A stretch of 64,000 bases of DNA from Variovorax sp. EL159. Its GTDB lineage: Bacteria > Pseudomonadota > Gammaproteobacteria > Burkholderiales > Burkholderiaceae_C. The stretch lies in the NCBI RefSeq assembly GCF_900100965.1, contig NZ_FMUJ01000001.1, forward strand, positions 482,272-546,271, read 5' to 3'. A program made the position numbers and the translations under genes. Within the stretch, counting starts at the first letter, position 1. Every line of letters begins with the position of its first letter. This document shows positions 53,768 to 62,899 of this stretch, piece by piece. The notes below the pieces were generated by a model. That model saw only the letters and a list, made by a program, of their open reading frames with translations. It was not told where the DNA came from and ran no database searches.

Positions 53768-54526
53768 ATGAAGATACTTATTTCCAATGACGATGGCTTT
53801 CAGGCGCCCGGCATCGTCGCGCTGCATGACGCGCTCAAGGACATCGCCGATGTCGAGGTGGTCGCACCCGAGCACAACAACAGCGCCAAGTCGAACGCAC
53901 TGACGCTGGCCGCTCCGCTCTACGTGCGCGAAGCGCACAACGGTTTTCGCTATGTGACCGGCACGCCGGCCGATTGCGTGCACATCGCGCTGAAAGGCCT
54001 GCTCGACTACAGGCCTGACCTGGTGGTCTCGGGCATCAACAACGGCGCCAACATGGGCGACGACACCATCTATTCAGGCACGGTCGGCGCAGCCATGGAA
54101 GCCTACCTGTTCGGCATTCCGGCCATCGCGTTCTCTCAAATAGAAAAGGGCTGGGCGCACGTGGATGCCGCGGCACAGGTGGCGCGGCGACTGGTGCAGC
54201 AGATCGAGCGCGAGCGCATGCTCGGCGGCGCGGCGTTCCTGCTCAACGTGAACGTGCCGAACCGGCCGTTCGACGAGTTGAAGCCTGTCAAGGTCTGCAG
54301 GCTCGGCCGTCGCCATGCGGCAGAAAAAGTGATCACCCAGGACAGCCCACGGGGCGAGACCATGTACTGGATCGCAGGCGCCGGCGGCGCCAAGGACAGC
54401 GGCGAAGGCACCGACTTCCATGCCACCGCGGCCGGCCATATCGCGCTGACGCCCTTGCAGATCGACCTGACCGACCACGCCAACCTGGGTCAATGGCGCG
54501 AGACGGTGGCCCGTCTCGGCAACTGA
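53768..54526 (+). CDS. surE: 5'/3'-nucleotidase SurE
   Basis: This 252-residue metal-dependent nucleotidase acts in stationary-phase survival. The metal site is MKILISNDDGFQAPGIVALH (Asp8-Asp9), with APEHNNSAKSNALTL and SGINNGANMGDDTIYSGTV supplying Ser/Asn ligands. It is the first gene of the conserved surE-pcm-nlpD-rpoS series. A TACAAT -10-like element lies at 53742-53747, some 20 nt before the ATG. The frame is open further upstream but there without SurE similarity. Confidence 0.97.
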   Translation: MKILISNDDGFQAPGIVALHDALKDIADVEVVAPEHNNSAKSNALTLAAPLYVREAHNGFRYVTGTPADCVHIALKGLLDYRPDLVVSGINNGANMGDDTIYSGTVGAAMEAYLFGIPAIAFSQIEKGWAHVDAAAQVARRLVQQIERERMLGGAAFLLNVNVPNRPFDELKPVKVCRLGRRHAAEKVITQDSPRGETMYWIAGAGGAKDSGEGTDFHATAAGHIALTPLQIDLTDHANLGQWRETVARLGN

Positions 54527-54527
54527 C

Positions 54528-55301
54528 ATGGCGACGCAACGGCCCAGTTTTCCGGTTCGCCTGACCCCCACTGCTTCGGCCGCCACGCGCGGGCGCGTGC
54601 CTGCCACGCTGGTCAAGCCCATGATGCCGTCCACGCCCTCGATGGCTTCCGACGCCGTGCGCGCGCGCATGGTGCAGAAGCTCGCGGCCCAGGGTATTTC
54701 CGATCCGCGCGTGCTGCGTGCGATGGGCGCGGTAGACCGGCATCGCTTCGTCGACAGCGCCCTGGTCAATCAGGCGTACGAAGACACGAGCCTGCCGATC
54801 GGCCTGGGGCAGACCATCTCGAAGCCCAGCGTCGTGGCTCGCATGATCGAGCTGCTGCTGGGCGCGCCCGCGCTGGCCGGGAAGCCGCAGGAGCGGCTGG
54901 GGCGGGTGCTTGAGATCGGCACCGGCTGCGGCTATCAGGCGGCCGTGTTGAACCAGGTGGCGACCGAGGTCTACAGCATCGAGCGGCTGCGCGGCCTGCA
55001 TGAACGGGCCCGCGCCAATCTGAGGCATTTCCGGCTGACCACGGTGCACCTAATGCTGGGCGACGGCATGCTCGGCTATGCCAAGGGTGCACCCTATGCC
55101 GGCATCATTGCCGCTGCGGGCGGCGAGGCCGTGCCGGAGGCATGGGTCTCGCAACTTGCCGTAGGGGGGCGCATCGTGGCGCCGACCCATTCCGCGAATG
55201 GCGGACAAGCCCTTGTCGTCATCGACAAGACCCCTCGGGGACTGGAGCGGCTCATTCTTGAGGCGGTTCACTTTGTCCCCCTAAAATCAGGTATCGCTTG
55301 A
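54528..55301 (+). CDS. pcm: Protein-L-isoaspartate O-methyltransferase
   Basis: This 257-residue SAM-dependent methyltransferase repairs isomerised aspartate residues in aged proteins. The core starts near residue 40 (SDAVRARMVQKLAAQGISDP), followed by RHRFVDSALVNQAYEDTSLP, GQTISKPSVVARMIELL and the SAM motif GRVLEIGTGCGYQAAVLNQV. The first ~40 residues are an extension rich in Pro/Thr compared with the 208-residue E. coli enzyme. It begins 1 nt after the surE stop. A promoter for nlpD/rpoS lies inside its 3' end. Confidence 0.95.
   Translation: MATQRPSFPVRLTPTASAATRGRVPATLVKPMMPSTPSMASDAVRARMVQKLAAQGISDPRVLRAMGAVDRHRFVDSALVNQAYEDTSLPIGLGQTISKPSVVARMIELLLGAPALAGKPQERLGRVLEIGTGCGYQAAVLNQVATEVYSIERLRGLHERARANLRHFRLTTVHLMLGDGMLGYAKGAPYAGIIAAAGGEAVPEAWVSQLAVGGRIVAPTHSANGGQALVVIDKTPRGLERLILEAVHFVPLKSGIA
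55258..55287 (+). promoter_or_regulatory. Probable internal promoter for nlpD-rpoS
   Basis: TTGAGG (55258-55263) and TAAAAT (55282-55287) are separated by 18 nt within the last codons of pcm, 25 nt before the nlpD ATG. An internal start here would uncouple nlpD-rpoS expression from surE-pcm, comparable to the known internal rpoS promoters of enterobacteria. Confidence 0.5.
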
Positions 55302-55312
55302 AGGAATAACAA

Positions 55313-56215
55313 ATGCAGGGTTTTGGCAATCGGAGTTGGTTCGCTGGCGTCACGTTGGCCGTTGTGCTCGTGATCGCGGGCTGCGCCGCACCGCGTGGGC
55401 CGGCACCAGTCGAAGACCGCGGCACCATGACGCGCGCACCAGGCGCAACCGTGCCCGGCGGTCCGCCCATCACCACCGACGCCAACGGCAAGCCGCTCGC
55501 CGGTATCGAGAACTACGGCAAGCCGGGCTACTACTCGGTGCGCCCAGGCGACTCGATCCGCCGCATCGGCAACGAGACGGGTCAACGCTGGCAAGACATC
55601 GTTCGCTGGAACAACATCGAGAACCCCGACCTGATCGAAGTCGGTCAGGTCTTGCGGGTCATTCCACCGACTGGCTCGGGAACGGCCGTCGCGGCAGCAC
55701 CTTCGAGTTCCGATGGCGCAGTGACGAAGCCGGTGGCACCGCCACCCGCCATCGTGCCTTCCACGCCAGCCAGCGGTGCGAGCAAGCCTCCGGCCCCGGT
55801 GACCGCCTCTCCGGCGGGCCCCGGCAGCAGCGGCAATTCGGGTGACGAAGACCTCGGCTGGATCTGGCCCGCAAGCGGCTCGCTGATCGCGGGCTTCGAC
55901 GAAGCCAAGAACAAGGGCTACGACATCAGCGGCAAGGCGGGTGACCCTGTGCTGGCCGCCGCCGATGGCCGCGTGGTCTATGCCGGTGCCGGCCTGCGCG
56001 GCTATGGCAACCTGATCATCCTCAAGCACAACAACACCTACCTCACGGCGTATGCGCACAACCAGACGCTGCTCGTGAAGGAAGACCAGTCGGTTCAGAA
56101 GGGCCAGAAGATCGCCGAAATGGGCAACAGCGATGCCGATCGCGTGAAGCTGCATTTCGAGATCCGCCGCCAGGGCAAGCCCGTCGATCCTTCGCGCTAC
56201 CTGCCCAGCCGGTGA
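55313..56215 (+). CDS. nlpD: NlpD-like LysM/M23 lipoprotein (amidase activator type)
   Basis: This 300-residue envelope protein has a lipoprotein signal ([12 protein letters not shown] lipobox). A LysM domain runs about residues 62-115 ([20 protein letters not shown]), then a Pro/Ala linker. The C-terminal LytM/M23 domain lacks active-site residues: the first zinc His is Asn (NKGYDISG) and HxH is Lys-Leu-His (VKLHFEIRR). It is therefore expected to activate a cell-division amidase rather than cut peptidoglycan. It stands directly before rpoS, as in E. coli. Confidence 0.94.
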   Translation: MQGFGNRSWFAGVTLAVVLVIAGCAAPRGPAPVEDRGTMTRAPGATVPGGPPITTDANGKPLAGIENYGKPGYYSVRPGDSIRRIGNETGQRWQDIVRWNNIENPDLIEVGQVLRVIPPTGSGTAVAAAPSSSDGAVTKPVAPPPAIVPSTPASGASKPPAPVTASPAGPGSSGNSGDEDLGWIWPASGSLIAGFDEAKNKGYDISGKAGDPVLAAADGRVVYAGAGLRGYGNLIILKHNNTYLTAYAHNQTLLVKEDQSVQKGQKIAEMGNSDADRVKLHFEIRRQGKPVDPSRYLPSR

Positions 56216-56219
56216 TGCC

Positions 56220-57257
56220 ATGGCTGCCTCCCGCCCCCGCCGCACGCTGCCCGTGCGCGGGTTGGTGGGCAGAGGTGGCCTCCCATCCTCTCCAGACAAG
56301 AAAGTCCAAGGCGAGGATGCGCTCCCTGTAGAAGGCATCGACGACCCGCTGGCCGCAAAGGCTGCGCTGGTCAACGGCGCGATGGCCGAGCTGATCGGTG
56401 GAGAGGGCGCCGACGCCCTGACGATCTACCTGCGCCAGGTCCGGCGCACCGAACTCTTCACACCCGACGAGGAATACCGGACGGCATGCGCCGCGCAAGC
56501 CGGTGATTTCGCCGCCCGGCAGTCGATGATCGAGCACAACCTCCGGCTCGTGGTCAACATTGCCAAGAGCTACCTGGGCCGCGGCGTGCCGCTCTCGGAT
56601 CTCATCGAAGAGGGCAATCTCGGGCTGATGCACGCCATCACCAAGTTCGAGCCCGAGCGCGGTTTTCGGTTTTCCACGTATGCGACCTGGTGGATTCGGC
56701 AGTCCGTGGAGCGGGCAGTCATGACGCAGGCGCGTGCGATTCGCCTGCCGGTTCACGTGGTGCGCGAGTTGCAGCAGGTGCTGCGCGCTCGCCGCGTACT
56801 TGAAAGCGACGCAGAGTTTCTCGCCCACCGGCCCGACGGCGTGCGTGTCGAGGACATCGCCGCGCTGCTCGGCCGCGAGGTGCAGGCGGTGGCCGATCTG
56901 TTGGCCCTTTCCGAGGCCCCCCGTTCGCTGGATGCCGGCGATGCGCGTGGGGACGAAGGCTTCACGCTGGCCGACACCGTGGCGTCCGATGACGAGCAGG
57001 GCAATCCGACCGGCGTGACCCAGCTGCATGAGGTCGAGCGCCTGCTCGACCAGTGGATTCACGCCCTCGACGCACGCGAGCGCGAGGTGCTGGAGGGGCG
57101 CTACGGCCTGCACGACCGCGAGCCCGAAACGCTCGAAGTGCTCAGCGTTCGCCTGGGCCTCACGCGCGAGCGCGTCCGGCAGATCCAGAACGAGGCCTTG
57201 GCCAAAATGCGCCGCCAGCTGGCACGCTCGGGCATCGGCCGGGACGCGTTGTTCTAG
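56220..57257 (+). CDS. rpoS: RNA polymerase sigma factor RpoS
   Basis: This 345-residue stationary-phase/general stress sigma factor has region 1.2 [20 protein letters not shown], region 2 [20 protein letters not shown], region 3 and region 4.2 [20 protein letters not shown]. Gene order nlpD-rpoS and the shorter N-terminus distinguish it from rpoD (same strand motif, no region 1.1). It starts 4 nt after the nlpD stop, so the two are cotranscribed. It would control stress functions such as the CsbD and GlsB-type genes seen elsewhere in the window (inference). Confidence 0.95.
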   Translation: MAASRPRRTLPVRGLVGRGGLPSSPDKKVQGEDALPVEGIDDPLAAKAALVNGAMAELIGGEGADALTIYLRQVRRTELFTPDEEYRTACAAQAGDFAARQSMIEHNLRLVVNIAKSYLGRGVPLSDLIEEGNLGLMHAITKFEPERGFRFSTYATWWIRQSVERAVMTQARAIRLPVHVVRELQQVLRARRVLESDAEFLAHRPDGVRVEDIAALLGREVQAVADLLALSEAPRSLDAGDARGDEGFTLADTVASDDEQGNPTGVTQLHEVERLLDQWIHALDAREREVLEGRYGLHDREPETLEVLSVRLGLTRERVRQIQNEALAKMRRQLARSGIGRDALF

Positions 57258-57320
57258 CCGCGCCGGAGGTGTGAACCCTAGCGAGGCAAGGCCATCCGGC
57301 GGCGCTGAGACAATCGGGGG

Positions 57321-58757
57321 ATGACGGAACCCATCGAAGAAAAGAAAACCCCCACGAATCCCGGCGACGAATGGCTGCAGGTCGAGTCGCTCGACCTCGA
57401 CGCGCAAGGCGTTGCGCACAAAGCGGACGGCATGGTCGTCTTCATCGAGGGCGCTTTGCCTTTCGAGGAAGTGCAGTTCAACGTCCATCGCCGCAAGAAC
57501 AACTGGGAGCAAGGCACGGTCACGACCATCCGGCGTGAATCGTCCCAACGCGTGCGCCCGGGCTGCCCGCATTTCGGCCTCCATACGGGCGCATGCGGCG
57601 GCTGCAAGATGCAGCACCTGGATCCGGCGGCACAGGTGGCCGTGAAGCAGCGTGCGCTGGAAGACAACCTGTGGCATCTGGGCAAGGTGCGCCCTGAGAA
57701 CCTGCTGCGGCCGCTCGAGGGCCCGGCATGGCATTACCGCTACCGCGCGCGGCTGTCGGTGCGCCACGTGGTCAAGAAGGGCACGGTGCTGATCGGTTTT
57801 CACGAGCGCAAGAGCCGCTACCTTGCCGATATGCAGGTGTGCCCGGTTCTGCCGAAGCAGGTCAGCGAAATGCTGATGCCGCTGCGCGCGTTGATCGGCT
57901 CGATGGACGCACGCGAGACCTGCCCGCAGATCGAACTGGCCTGCGGCGACGCACCGGGCTCCACGGCGCTCGGCACGATCGCATTGGTGCTTCGGCACCT
58001 GGAGCCGCTGTCGCACGCGGACATCGATCGGCTGAAGGCTTTTGCAGCAAGCAATGAGGGCGTTCAGTGGTGGCTGCAGGCCAAGGGACCGGAAACGGTC
58101 AAGCTGCTGGAAGAGGGCGGCACGCCCCTGGCCTACCGGCTGCCTGAGTTCGGCGTCTCCATGCCCTTCAAGCCGACCGATTTCACGCAGGTCAATCCGC
58201 ACATCAACCGGGCGCTGGTGGGCAAGGCGCTGCGCCTGCTGGACGTGCAGCCCGAAGAGCGGGTGATCGACTGGTTCTGCGGGCTCGGCAACTTCACGCT
58301 GCCTCTGGCGAGCAAGGCGCGCGAAGTGCTGGGTATCGAGGGCAGCGACACGCTGGTGGCGCGTGCGACCGACAACTTCAAGAAAAACCAACCGGCAACG
58401 ACCGCTCGACGCGCGCTGTCGGCTACCAAGTTTGTAGCGCGCAACCTCTTCGAGATGACGCCGGCCATGCTGGTGGCGGATGGCAGTGCCGACAAATGGC
58501 TGGTCGACCCGCCGCGCGAAGGCGCTTTTGCGCTTGCCAAGGCCATGGCCGATCTTCATCAGCAGCCCGAGTTGCGCACGGATGGCTGGACGCCGCCGAA
58601 ACGCATCGTGTACGTGAGCTGCAATCCGTCGACGCTGGCGCGCGATGCCGGGTTGCTGGTGCACCAGGCCGGCTACCGCTGTACCTTCGCGGGGGTGGTC
58701 AACATGTTCCCGCACACGGCGCATGTCGAGTCGATTGCGGTGTTCGAGCTGGAATGA
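57321..58757 (+). CDS. rlmD: 23S rRNA (uracil-1939-C5)-methyltransferase RlmD
   Basis: This 478-residue TrmA/RumA-family RNA methyltransferase has an N-terminal TRAM-like domain ([20 protein letters not shown]). The cysteine set [17 protein letters not shown], plus a later Cys in [10 protein letters not shown], forms the [4Fe-4S] cluster. SAM binding is [18 protein letters not shown], and the nucleophilic cysteine is in [14 protein letters not shown]. It methylates C5 of U1939 using SAM. It follows rpoS by 63 nt and ends in a bidirectional terminator. Confidence 0.95.
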   Translation: MTEPIEEKKTPTNPGDEWLQVESLDLDAQGVAHKADGMVVFIEGALPFEEVQFNVHRRKNNWEQGTVTTIRRESSQRVRPGCPHFGLHTGACGGCKMQHLDPAAQVAVKQRALEDNLWHLGKVRPENLLRPLEGPAWHYRYRARLSVRHVVKKGTVLIGFHERKSRYLADMQVCPVLPKQVSEMLMPLRALIGSMDARETCPQIELACGDAPGSTALGTIALVLRHLEPLSHADIDRLKAFAASNEGVQWWLQAKGPETVKLLEEGGTPLAYRLPEFGVSMPFKPTDFTQVNPHINRALVGKALRLLDVQPEERVIDWFCGLGNFTLPLASKAREVLGIEGSDTLVARATDNFKKNQPATTARRALSATKFVARNLFEMTPAMLVADGSADKWLVDPPREGAFALAKAMADLHQQPELRTDGWTPPKRIVYVSCNPSTLARDAGLLVHQAGYRCTFAGVVNMFPHTAHVESIAVFELE

Positions 58758-58758
58758 A

Positions 58759-58780
58759 AAAAGGCCCCTCGGGGCCTTTT
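58759..58780. terminator. Bidirectional terminator
   Basis: AAAAGGCCCC-tc-GGGGCCTTTT is a 10-bp stem right at the end of rlmD. A-rich flank on the left and CTCTT on the right let it serve rlmD and the convergent BI-1 family gene. Confidence 0.88.
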
Positions 58781-58805
58781 CTCTTGGTGGGTGAGGGCGG
58801 CGCGT

Positions 58806-59507
58806 TCAGTCGCGCTCGCCGCCGAAGATGCCCAACAGCGCCAGCAGGCTCTGGAAGACATTGAACAGGTCAAGGTAGAGCGCCAGCGTGGCGGTGATGT
58901 AGTTGGTTTCACCGCCATCCATGATCTGCTTCAGGTCATAGAGCATGTAGGCCGAGAAGATGCCGATGGCAGCCACCGAGATGACCAGCATGCCGGTGCT
59001 CGAGCCGACGAAGACGTTGATGATGGCGCCGAACATCAGCACCAGCGCACCGACGAACAGGAACTTGCCCATGCCCGACAGGTCGCGCTTGATGACGGTG
59101 GCGAGCGTGGCCATCACGAAGAACACGCCGGCAGTGCCGCCGAAGGCTGTCATGATGAGTTCGGAGCCATTCTTGAAGCCGAGCACCATCGCGATCAGGC
59201 GCGACAGCATCAGGCCCATGAAGAAGGTGAAGGCCAGCAGCACCGGCACGCCAGCGGCGGAATTCTTCGTCTTCTCGATGGCGAACATGAAGCCGAAGGC
59301 GCCGCCCAGGAAGACCATGAGTCCGAGCCCGCCGGTCAGCGAGCGCGTCATGCCGGTGCTGACGCCGACCCAGGCGCCCAGAACGGTGGGCAGCAGGCTC
59401 AGCGCCAGCAGCCAGTAGGTATTGCGCAGTACGCGTTGGCGCTCAGCCTGCGGCAGCGCCTGGCCGTAGCCGGTGGAAGTGTCGAGGATGGTGACGCGGT
59501 CGTTCAT
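58806..59507 (-). CDS. Bax inhibitor-1/YccA family membrane protein
   Basis: This 233-residue protein has seven hydrophobic helices of the BI-1-like (TMBIM) family: VLRNTYWLLALSLLPTVLGA at helix 1, GGTAGVFFVMATLATVIKRD in the middle, and the C-terminal AAIGIFSAYMLYDLKQIMDG with the family aspartate pair region DLKQIMDGGETNYI. Bacterial members form pH-sensitive calcium leak channels or modulate the FtsH protease. The start MNDRVTILDTSTG was chosen because the open frame upstream is non-conserved. Confidence 0.93.
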   Translation of the reverse strand: MNDRVTILDTSTGYGQALPQAERQRVLRNTYWLLALSLLPTVLGAWVGVSTGMTRSLTGGLGLMVFLGGAFGFMFAIEKTKNSAAGVPVLLAFTFFMGLMLSRLIAMVLGFKNGSELIMTAFGGTAGVFFVMATLATVIKRDLSGMGKFLFVGALVLMFGAIINVFVGSSTGMLVISVAAIGIFSAYMLYDLKQIMDGGETNYITATLALYLDLFNVFQSLLALLGIFGGERD

Positions 59508-59670
59508 GGCCGGAGCTCCTATGGTTGCTGCTGAAGCAGTTGGGCGCATTCTAGGGGTCTGCAAGAGCAGAGTATCGGAAAGACCGCAGCAGGGGTGTTG
59601 CAGCGCGCTGCAGGCACCTCTGCCAGCATGGCCGTTATGCTGTCGGGTTTTTACGCAACCTGAGCTCACC

Positions 59671-60078
59671 ATGAAGACCAAATCATTCCTCGAACTCGCC
59701 GACGTCAAGGCCATTGCCGCAGCGGCCGAAGCCGAGGCTCTCAAGAACAACTGGGCCGTGACCATTGCCATCTCGGACGATGCCGGCAACCTGCTGTGGC
59801 TGCAGCGCCTCGACGGCGCCGCGGCGCTTTCTTCGCACATCGCTCCCGCCAAGGCGCACACGGCGGCCATGGGTCGCCGTGAAAGCAAGGTCTATGAAGA
59901 CATCATCAACGGCGGCCGCACGGCATTCCTGACGGCGCCTGCGGTGCAAGGGCTGCTCGAAGGCGGCGTGCCGATCGTGAAAGACGGCCACGTGATCGGC
60001 GCGGTCGGCGTGAGCGGCGTGAAGTCGAACGAAGACGCGCAGATCGCCAAGGCGGGCATCGCCGCTCTCGGCCTCTGA
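59671..60078 (+). CDS. HbpS/GlcG-family heme-binding-like protein
   Basis: This 135-residue protein of the GlcG/HbpS (DUF336) family starts KSFLELADVKAIAAAAEAEA, then VTIAISDDAGNLLWLQRLDG, HIAPAKAHTAAMGRRESKVY and the glycine-rich end DGHVIGAVGVSGVKSNEDAQ. Some members bind heme or sense redox stress; others accompany glycolate or propanediol pathways. No signal peptide is visible. It is monocistronic with a strong terminator and lies near the iron-uptake island, though on the opposite strand. Confidence 0.9.
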   Translation: MKTKSFLELADVKAIAAAAEAEALKNNWAVTIAISDDAGNLLWLQRLDGAAALSSHIAPAKAHTAAMGRRESKVYEDIINGGRTAFLTAPAVQGLLEGGVPIVKDGHVIGAVGVSGVKSNEDAQIAKAGIAALGL

Positions 60079-60097
60079 GCTTTACGGCACACAAAGC

Positions 60098-60127
60098 AAA
60101 ACGCCGACCTGAAGGTCGGCGTTTTTT
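60098..60127 (+). terminator. Terminator of the HbpS-like gene
   Basis: AAAACGCCGACC-tgaa-GGTCGGCGTTTT is a perfect 12-bp stem followed by further T residues, 20 nt after the stop. Confidence 0.95.
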
Positions 60128-60181
60128 GTTTGGCGTTCAGCGTGAAAAAAAGCTTGGCTAGTCGGCGAACCGTTGGCTAGC

Positions 60182-60218
60182 AAAAAACGACCCTTCGGAG
60201 ATAGATCTCCTTGAGTCG
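60182..60218 (-). terminator. Probable terminator of hemP
   Basis: On the minus strand a hairpin (GGAGAT-ct-ATCTCC core with CGAC/GTCG outer pairs) is followed by GTTTTTTG (plus-strand A-run 60182-60187), 40 nt after the hemP stop. Confidence 0.6.
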
Positions 60219-60257
60219 CCCCACGATGAAACTTGCGCGAGGGGCGGGCTGAATGAC

Positions 60258-60470
60258 CTACTTGGTCAGGATCAGCTTGCCGAGTTTGGTGGCTTGAAGC
60301 CGATAGAGCGAACCGTTGTGCATGATGCCCACGGTCTTGCTTCCCTTGAGAAGCTCCGTGCTTTCAACCATCGGCGCCGGACGCGTTGCCTGGATGGACG
60401 CATGGCCGCCACCCGATTGGTCGAGCGAAGGATGGTTCAGGACAGAAAAGGCATTCGGTGTGGCTGGCAT
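60258..60470 (-). CDS. hemP: Hemin uptake protein HemP/HmuP
   Basis: This 70-residue protein's C-terminal ~35 residues are the HemP domain: ELLKGSKTVGIMHNGSLYRL followed by TKLGKLILTK, the family's near-invariant ending. The N-terminal half is a low-complexity Ser/His/Gly-rich lead. In Burkholderiales HemP/HmuP is a small activator needed for expression of heme uptake genes together with Fur. The gene has its own promoter with a near-perfect Fur box at 60502-60516. It lies after exbD on the same strand. Confidence 0.9.
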   Translation of the reverse strand: MPATPNAFSVLNHPSLDQSGGGHASIQATRPAPMVESTELLKGSKTVGIMHNGSLYRLQATKLGKLILTK

Positions 60471-60500
60471 CTGGAGTTCCCTTATCGAAGCGATGAGTGA

Positions 60501-60528
60501 ATGATAATGATTCTCAATAAAAAGTCAA
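60501..60528 (-). promoter_or_regulatory. hemP promoter with Fur box
   Basis: On the minus strand TTGACT (60523-60528) and TATCAT (60501-60506) are spaced by 16 nt. Overlapping them, TGATAATGATTCTCA (60502-60516, plus strand) matches the 7-1-7 Fur inverted repeat TGATAATnATTATCA at 13 of 14 defined positions. Iron repression of hemP by Fur follows. Confidence 0.88.
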
Positions 60529-60563
60529 TCGACGCGATCAACTTTTTTTGATTGCAGTTCAAA

Positions 60564-60977
60564 TCACTTCGCGTCGGGTTCCGTGATGAAGCCGATCTTG
60601 CGCACACCGGCTTCACGGGCTTCAGACATGGCCTTGGCCACGCGCTCGTAACGCACCGCCTTGTCGCCGCGGATGTGCAGCTCGGGCTGTGGTTCCTTGG
60701 CGGCTTCGGCAGCGAGCCGGCCCGGCAATTCGCTGTCGTCGATCTTCTGTTCGTTCCAGTAGTAGGTGCCGTCAGCCGTGACGCTGAACAGGATGTTCTG
60801 CGGCTTCGGCTGCTCCGGCTCGCTGGTAGCGCGCGGCAGGTCGATGTTGACCGCGTGCTTCATCACCGGCACGGTGATGATGAAGATGATCAGGAGCACC
60901 AGCATGACGTCGACCAGCGGCGTCATGTTGATCTCGTTCATCACCTCATCGGGTTCGTCTTGCGTTCCGAAAGCCAT
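60564..60977 (-). CDS. exbD: Biopolymer transport protein ExbD
   Basis: This 137-residue inner-membrane protein has one helix with the essential aspartate in INMTPLVDVMLVLLIIFIIT (residues 16-35) and a periplasmic domain. With ExbB it forms the proton-driven motor that energises TonB. It starts 5 nt after the exbB stop, and ends in a predicted alpha/beta fold with RYERVAKAMSEAREAGVRKI. The acidic N-terminus DEPDEVMNE is a common variant in beta-proteobacteria. Confidence 0.94.
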   Translation of the reverse strand: MAFGTQDEPDEVMNEINMTPLVDVMLVLLIIFIITVPVMKHAVNIDLPRATSEPEQPKPQNILFSVTADGTYYWNEQKIDDSELPGRLAAEAAKEPQPELHIRGDKAVRYERVAKAMSEAREAGVRKIGFITEPDAK

Positions 60978-60982
60978 GATGC

Positions 60983-61699
<717 letters not shown>

Positions 61700-61721
61700 A
61701 CGAAGTTGCTCCAGAGAAAAA

Positions 61722-62405
61722 TTAGTTCAGAACGTAGTTGACGGGGGCGTCATAGGACATGGCCTGGACCACACCGTTGACCTTGCCGGGCACGAACCGG
61801 CATTTCATGATGTATTCCACCGCCGCCTCGTCGAGGCGGTCGAAGCCGCTGGACTTCTTGACCTCGGCGCTCTTGGGAAGTCCGTCGGCGCCAACGAGTA
61901 CTCGAACGATTACCTTGCCCTGTTCACCGAGCCGCTTGCTCATGGCGGGATAGGGCGCCTTGGGGGTTTGCAGATAGTCGGCGTTGCTCGATGGCAACTG
62001 GACAGCAGGGGGCGCGGGCGGCGCCGGTGGGGGCGCCGGAGGCGCTGGCGGAGCGGGTGGTGCCGGTGGCGTCGCCGGAGGTGGTGGCTCCGTCGTGCCG
62101 ACCGGCGCCTGGGGCGCCGGCGTGGGTTTGGGCTCGCGAATGGCCTGGGGCCGTGGGGGGGGCGGCGCCTTGCTGACCTTGGGCTGGGGCGGCGGAGGTG
62201 GTGGGGGCGGATCGACCTTGGGCTTTGGCGGCTCGACGAACTGGCTCAGTATTTCGACTGGAATCACCACTTCGGCGGCGCGGCGCAGCAATCCGCTCTG
62301 TAACGCCCAGAGCGCGGCTGCGTGAAAAAGAATGACGCTGCCGGCAATGACAGCATTGCGCGAGAGGCCCAGAACGGAGGGAGGGGGGGCAAAGCGGTCA
62401 GACAC
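61722..62405 (-). CDS. tonB: Energy transducer TonB
   Basis: This 227-residue protein has an N-terminal anchor (LSRNAVIAGSVILFHAAALW), a long periplasmic Pro-rich spacer including runs of eight prolines and PAPPAPPAP repeats, and a C-terminal TonB domain (YPAMSKRLGEQGKVIVRVLV and FDRLDEAAVEYIMKCRFVPG) that touches outer-membrane receptors. The start is uncertain: GTG at 62405 was chosen to place the anchor near the N-terminus; GTG at 62429 and TTG at 62411 are alternatives. It heads tonB-exbB-exbD. Confidence 0.92.
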   Translation of the reverse strand: MSDRFAPPPSVLGLSRNAVIAGSVILFHAAALWALQSGLLRRAAEVVIPVEILSQFVEPPKPKVDPPPPPPPPQPKVSKAPPPPRPQAIREPKPTPAPQAPVGTTEPPPPATPPAPPAPPAPPAPPPAPPAPPAVQLPSSNADYLQTPKAPYPAMSKRLGEQGKVIVRVLVGADGLPKSAEVKKSSGFDRLDEAAVEYIMKCRFVPGKVNGVVQAMSYDAPVNYVLN

Positions 62406-62471
62406 GATCAACCATTCGAGTGCGGGCACGACGGAACGTACCCCGATTGCAGCAAAACCGCTACGACAACG

Positions 62472-62546
62472 TTACTTGCGAAAAATCCACCAGACCGACC
62501 CTGCGACCAGGATCAGGCTGCCGCCGAGTGCCGAGACGAGTTCCAT
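62472..62546 (-). CDS. Possible 24-residue membrane peptide
   Basis: A short frame between bfd and tonB encodes MELVSALGGSLILVAGSVWW and then IFRK, a single hydrophobic helix with a basic end. It starts inside the last codons of bfd and stops 43-67 nt before the possible tonB starts. An AAGGA lies about 11 nt upstream of its ATG. Hydrophobic pattern and charge orientation look like a real small membrane protein, but nothing else supports it. Confidence 0.3.
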   Translation of the reverse strand: MELVSALGGSLILVAGSVWWIFRK

Positions 62547-62785
62547 GCCTTGCTTTCCTTGATGGAGTTGGCAAGCTGGATCGCTCTCGGCCCCGATTCG
62601 CAATGCAGCGCGGCGACCGGGTGCGAAGCGCTGCACTGCGCGACGATATCGCGCGCACAACCTTCACACTGTCCACACTGGGTGGCCACGCCAAGTTCGA
62701 ATTGGACTTCGTCGAAAGTCATGCCGGCGCGCACGTGGCGTGCGATTTCACGGTCGGAGACTCGGCGGCAGACGCAAACGATCAT
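62513..62785 (-). CDS. bfd: Bacterioferritin-associated ferredoxin-like protein Bfd
   Basis: This 90-residue [2Fe-2S] protein has the BFD fold: MIVCVCRRVSDREIARHVRA with Cys-x-Cys at residues 4 and 6, and ATQCGQCEGCARDIVAQC with the Cys-x2-Cys pair. In characterised systems Bfd reduces ferric iron in bacterioferritin to release it under iron starvation. The last ~25 residues exceed the usual 64-residue length. It has a strong promoter with a possible Fur site and precedes tonB-exbB-exbD on the same strand. Confidence 0.9.
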   Translation of the reverse strand: MIVCVCRRVSDREIARHVRAGMTFDEVQFELGVATQCGQCEGCARDIVAQCSASHPVAALHCESGPRAIQLANSIKESKAWNSSRHSAAA

Positions 62786-62826
62786 GGCTGTGAAAGCGGC
62801 AGTTGGCTGGCTGTTGGATGTGGCTC

Positions 62827-62856
62827 ATTATAAATAAGAATTCATCGCATTTGCAA
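62827..62856 (-). promoter_or_regulatory. bfd promoter, possible Fur site
   Basis: On the minus strand TTGCAA (62851-62856) is spaced 18 nt from a perfect TATAAT (62827-62832). The spacer (AAATGCGATGAATTCTTATT) resembles a degenerate Fur box, matching the 7-1-7 repeat at about 9 of 14 positions. Promoter strength is clear, Fur binding is tentative. Confidence 0.5.
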
Positions 62857-62899
62857 TAACTATGGTGTTACCGATCTATTCCAGCGCCGAAGCCGCTGG

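Noticed and set aside
56043..58724. An 893-codon frame on the minus strand across nlpD, rpoS and rlmD
   Set aside because: It crosses three well-supported genes on the other strand and resembles no protein family.
61990..62330. Gly-rich frames on the plus strand opposite tonB
   Set aside because: They are the complement of the TonB proline-rich spacer; repeated GGC/GGT arises from CCN proline codons.
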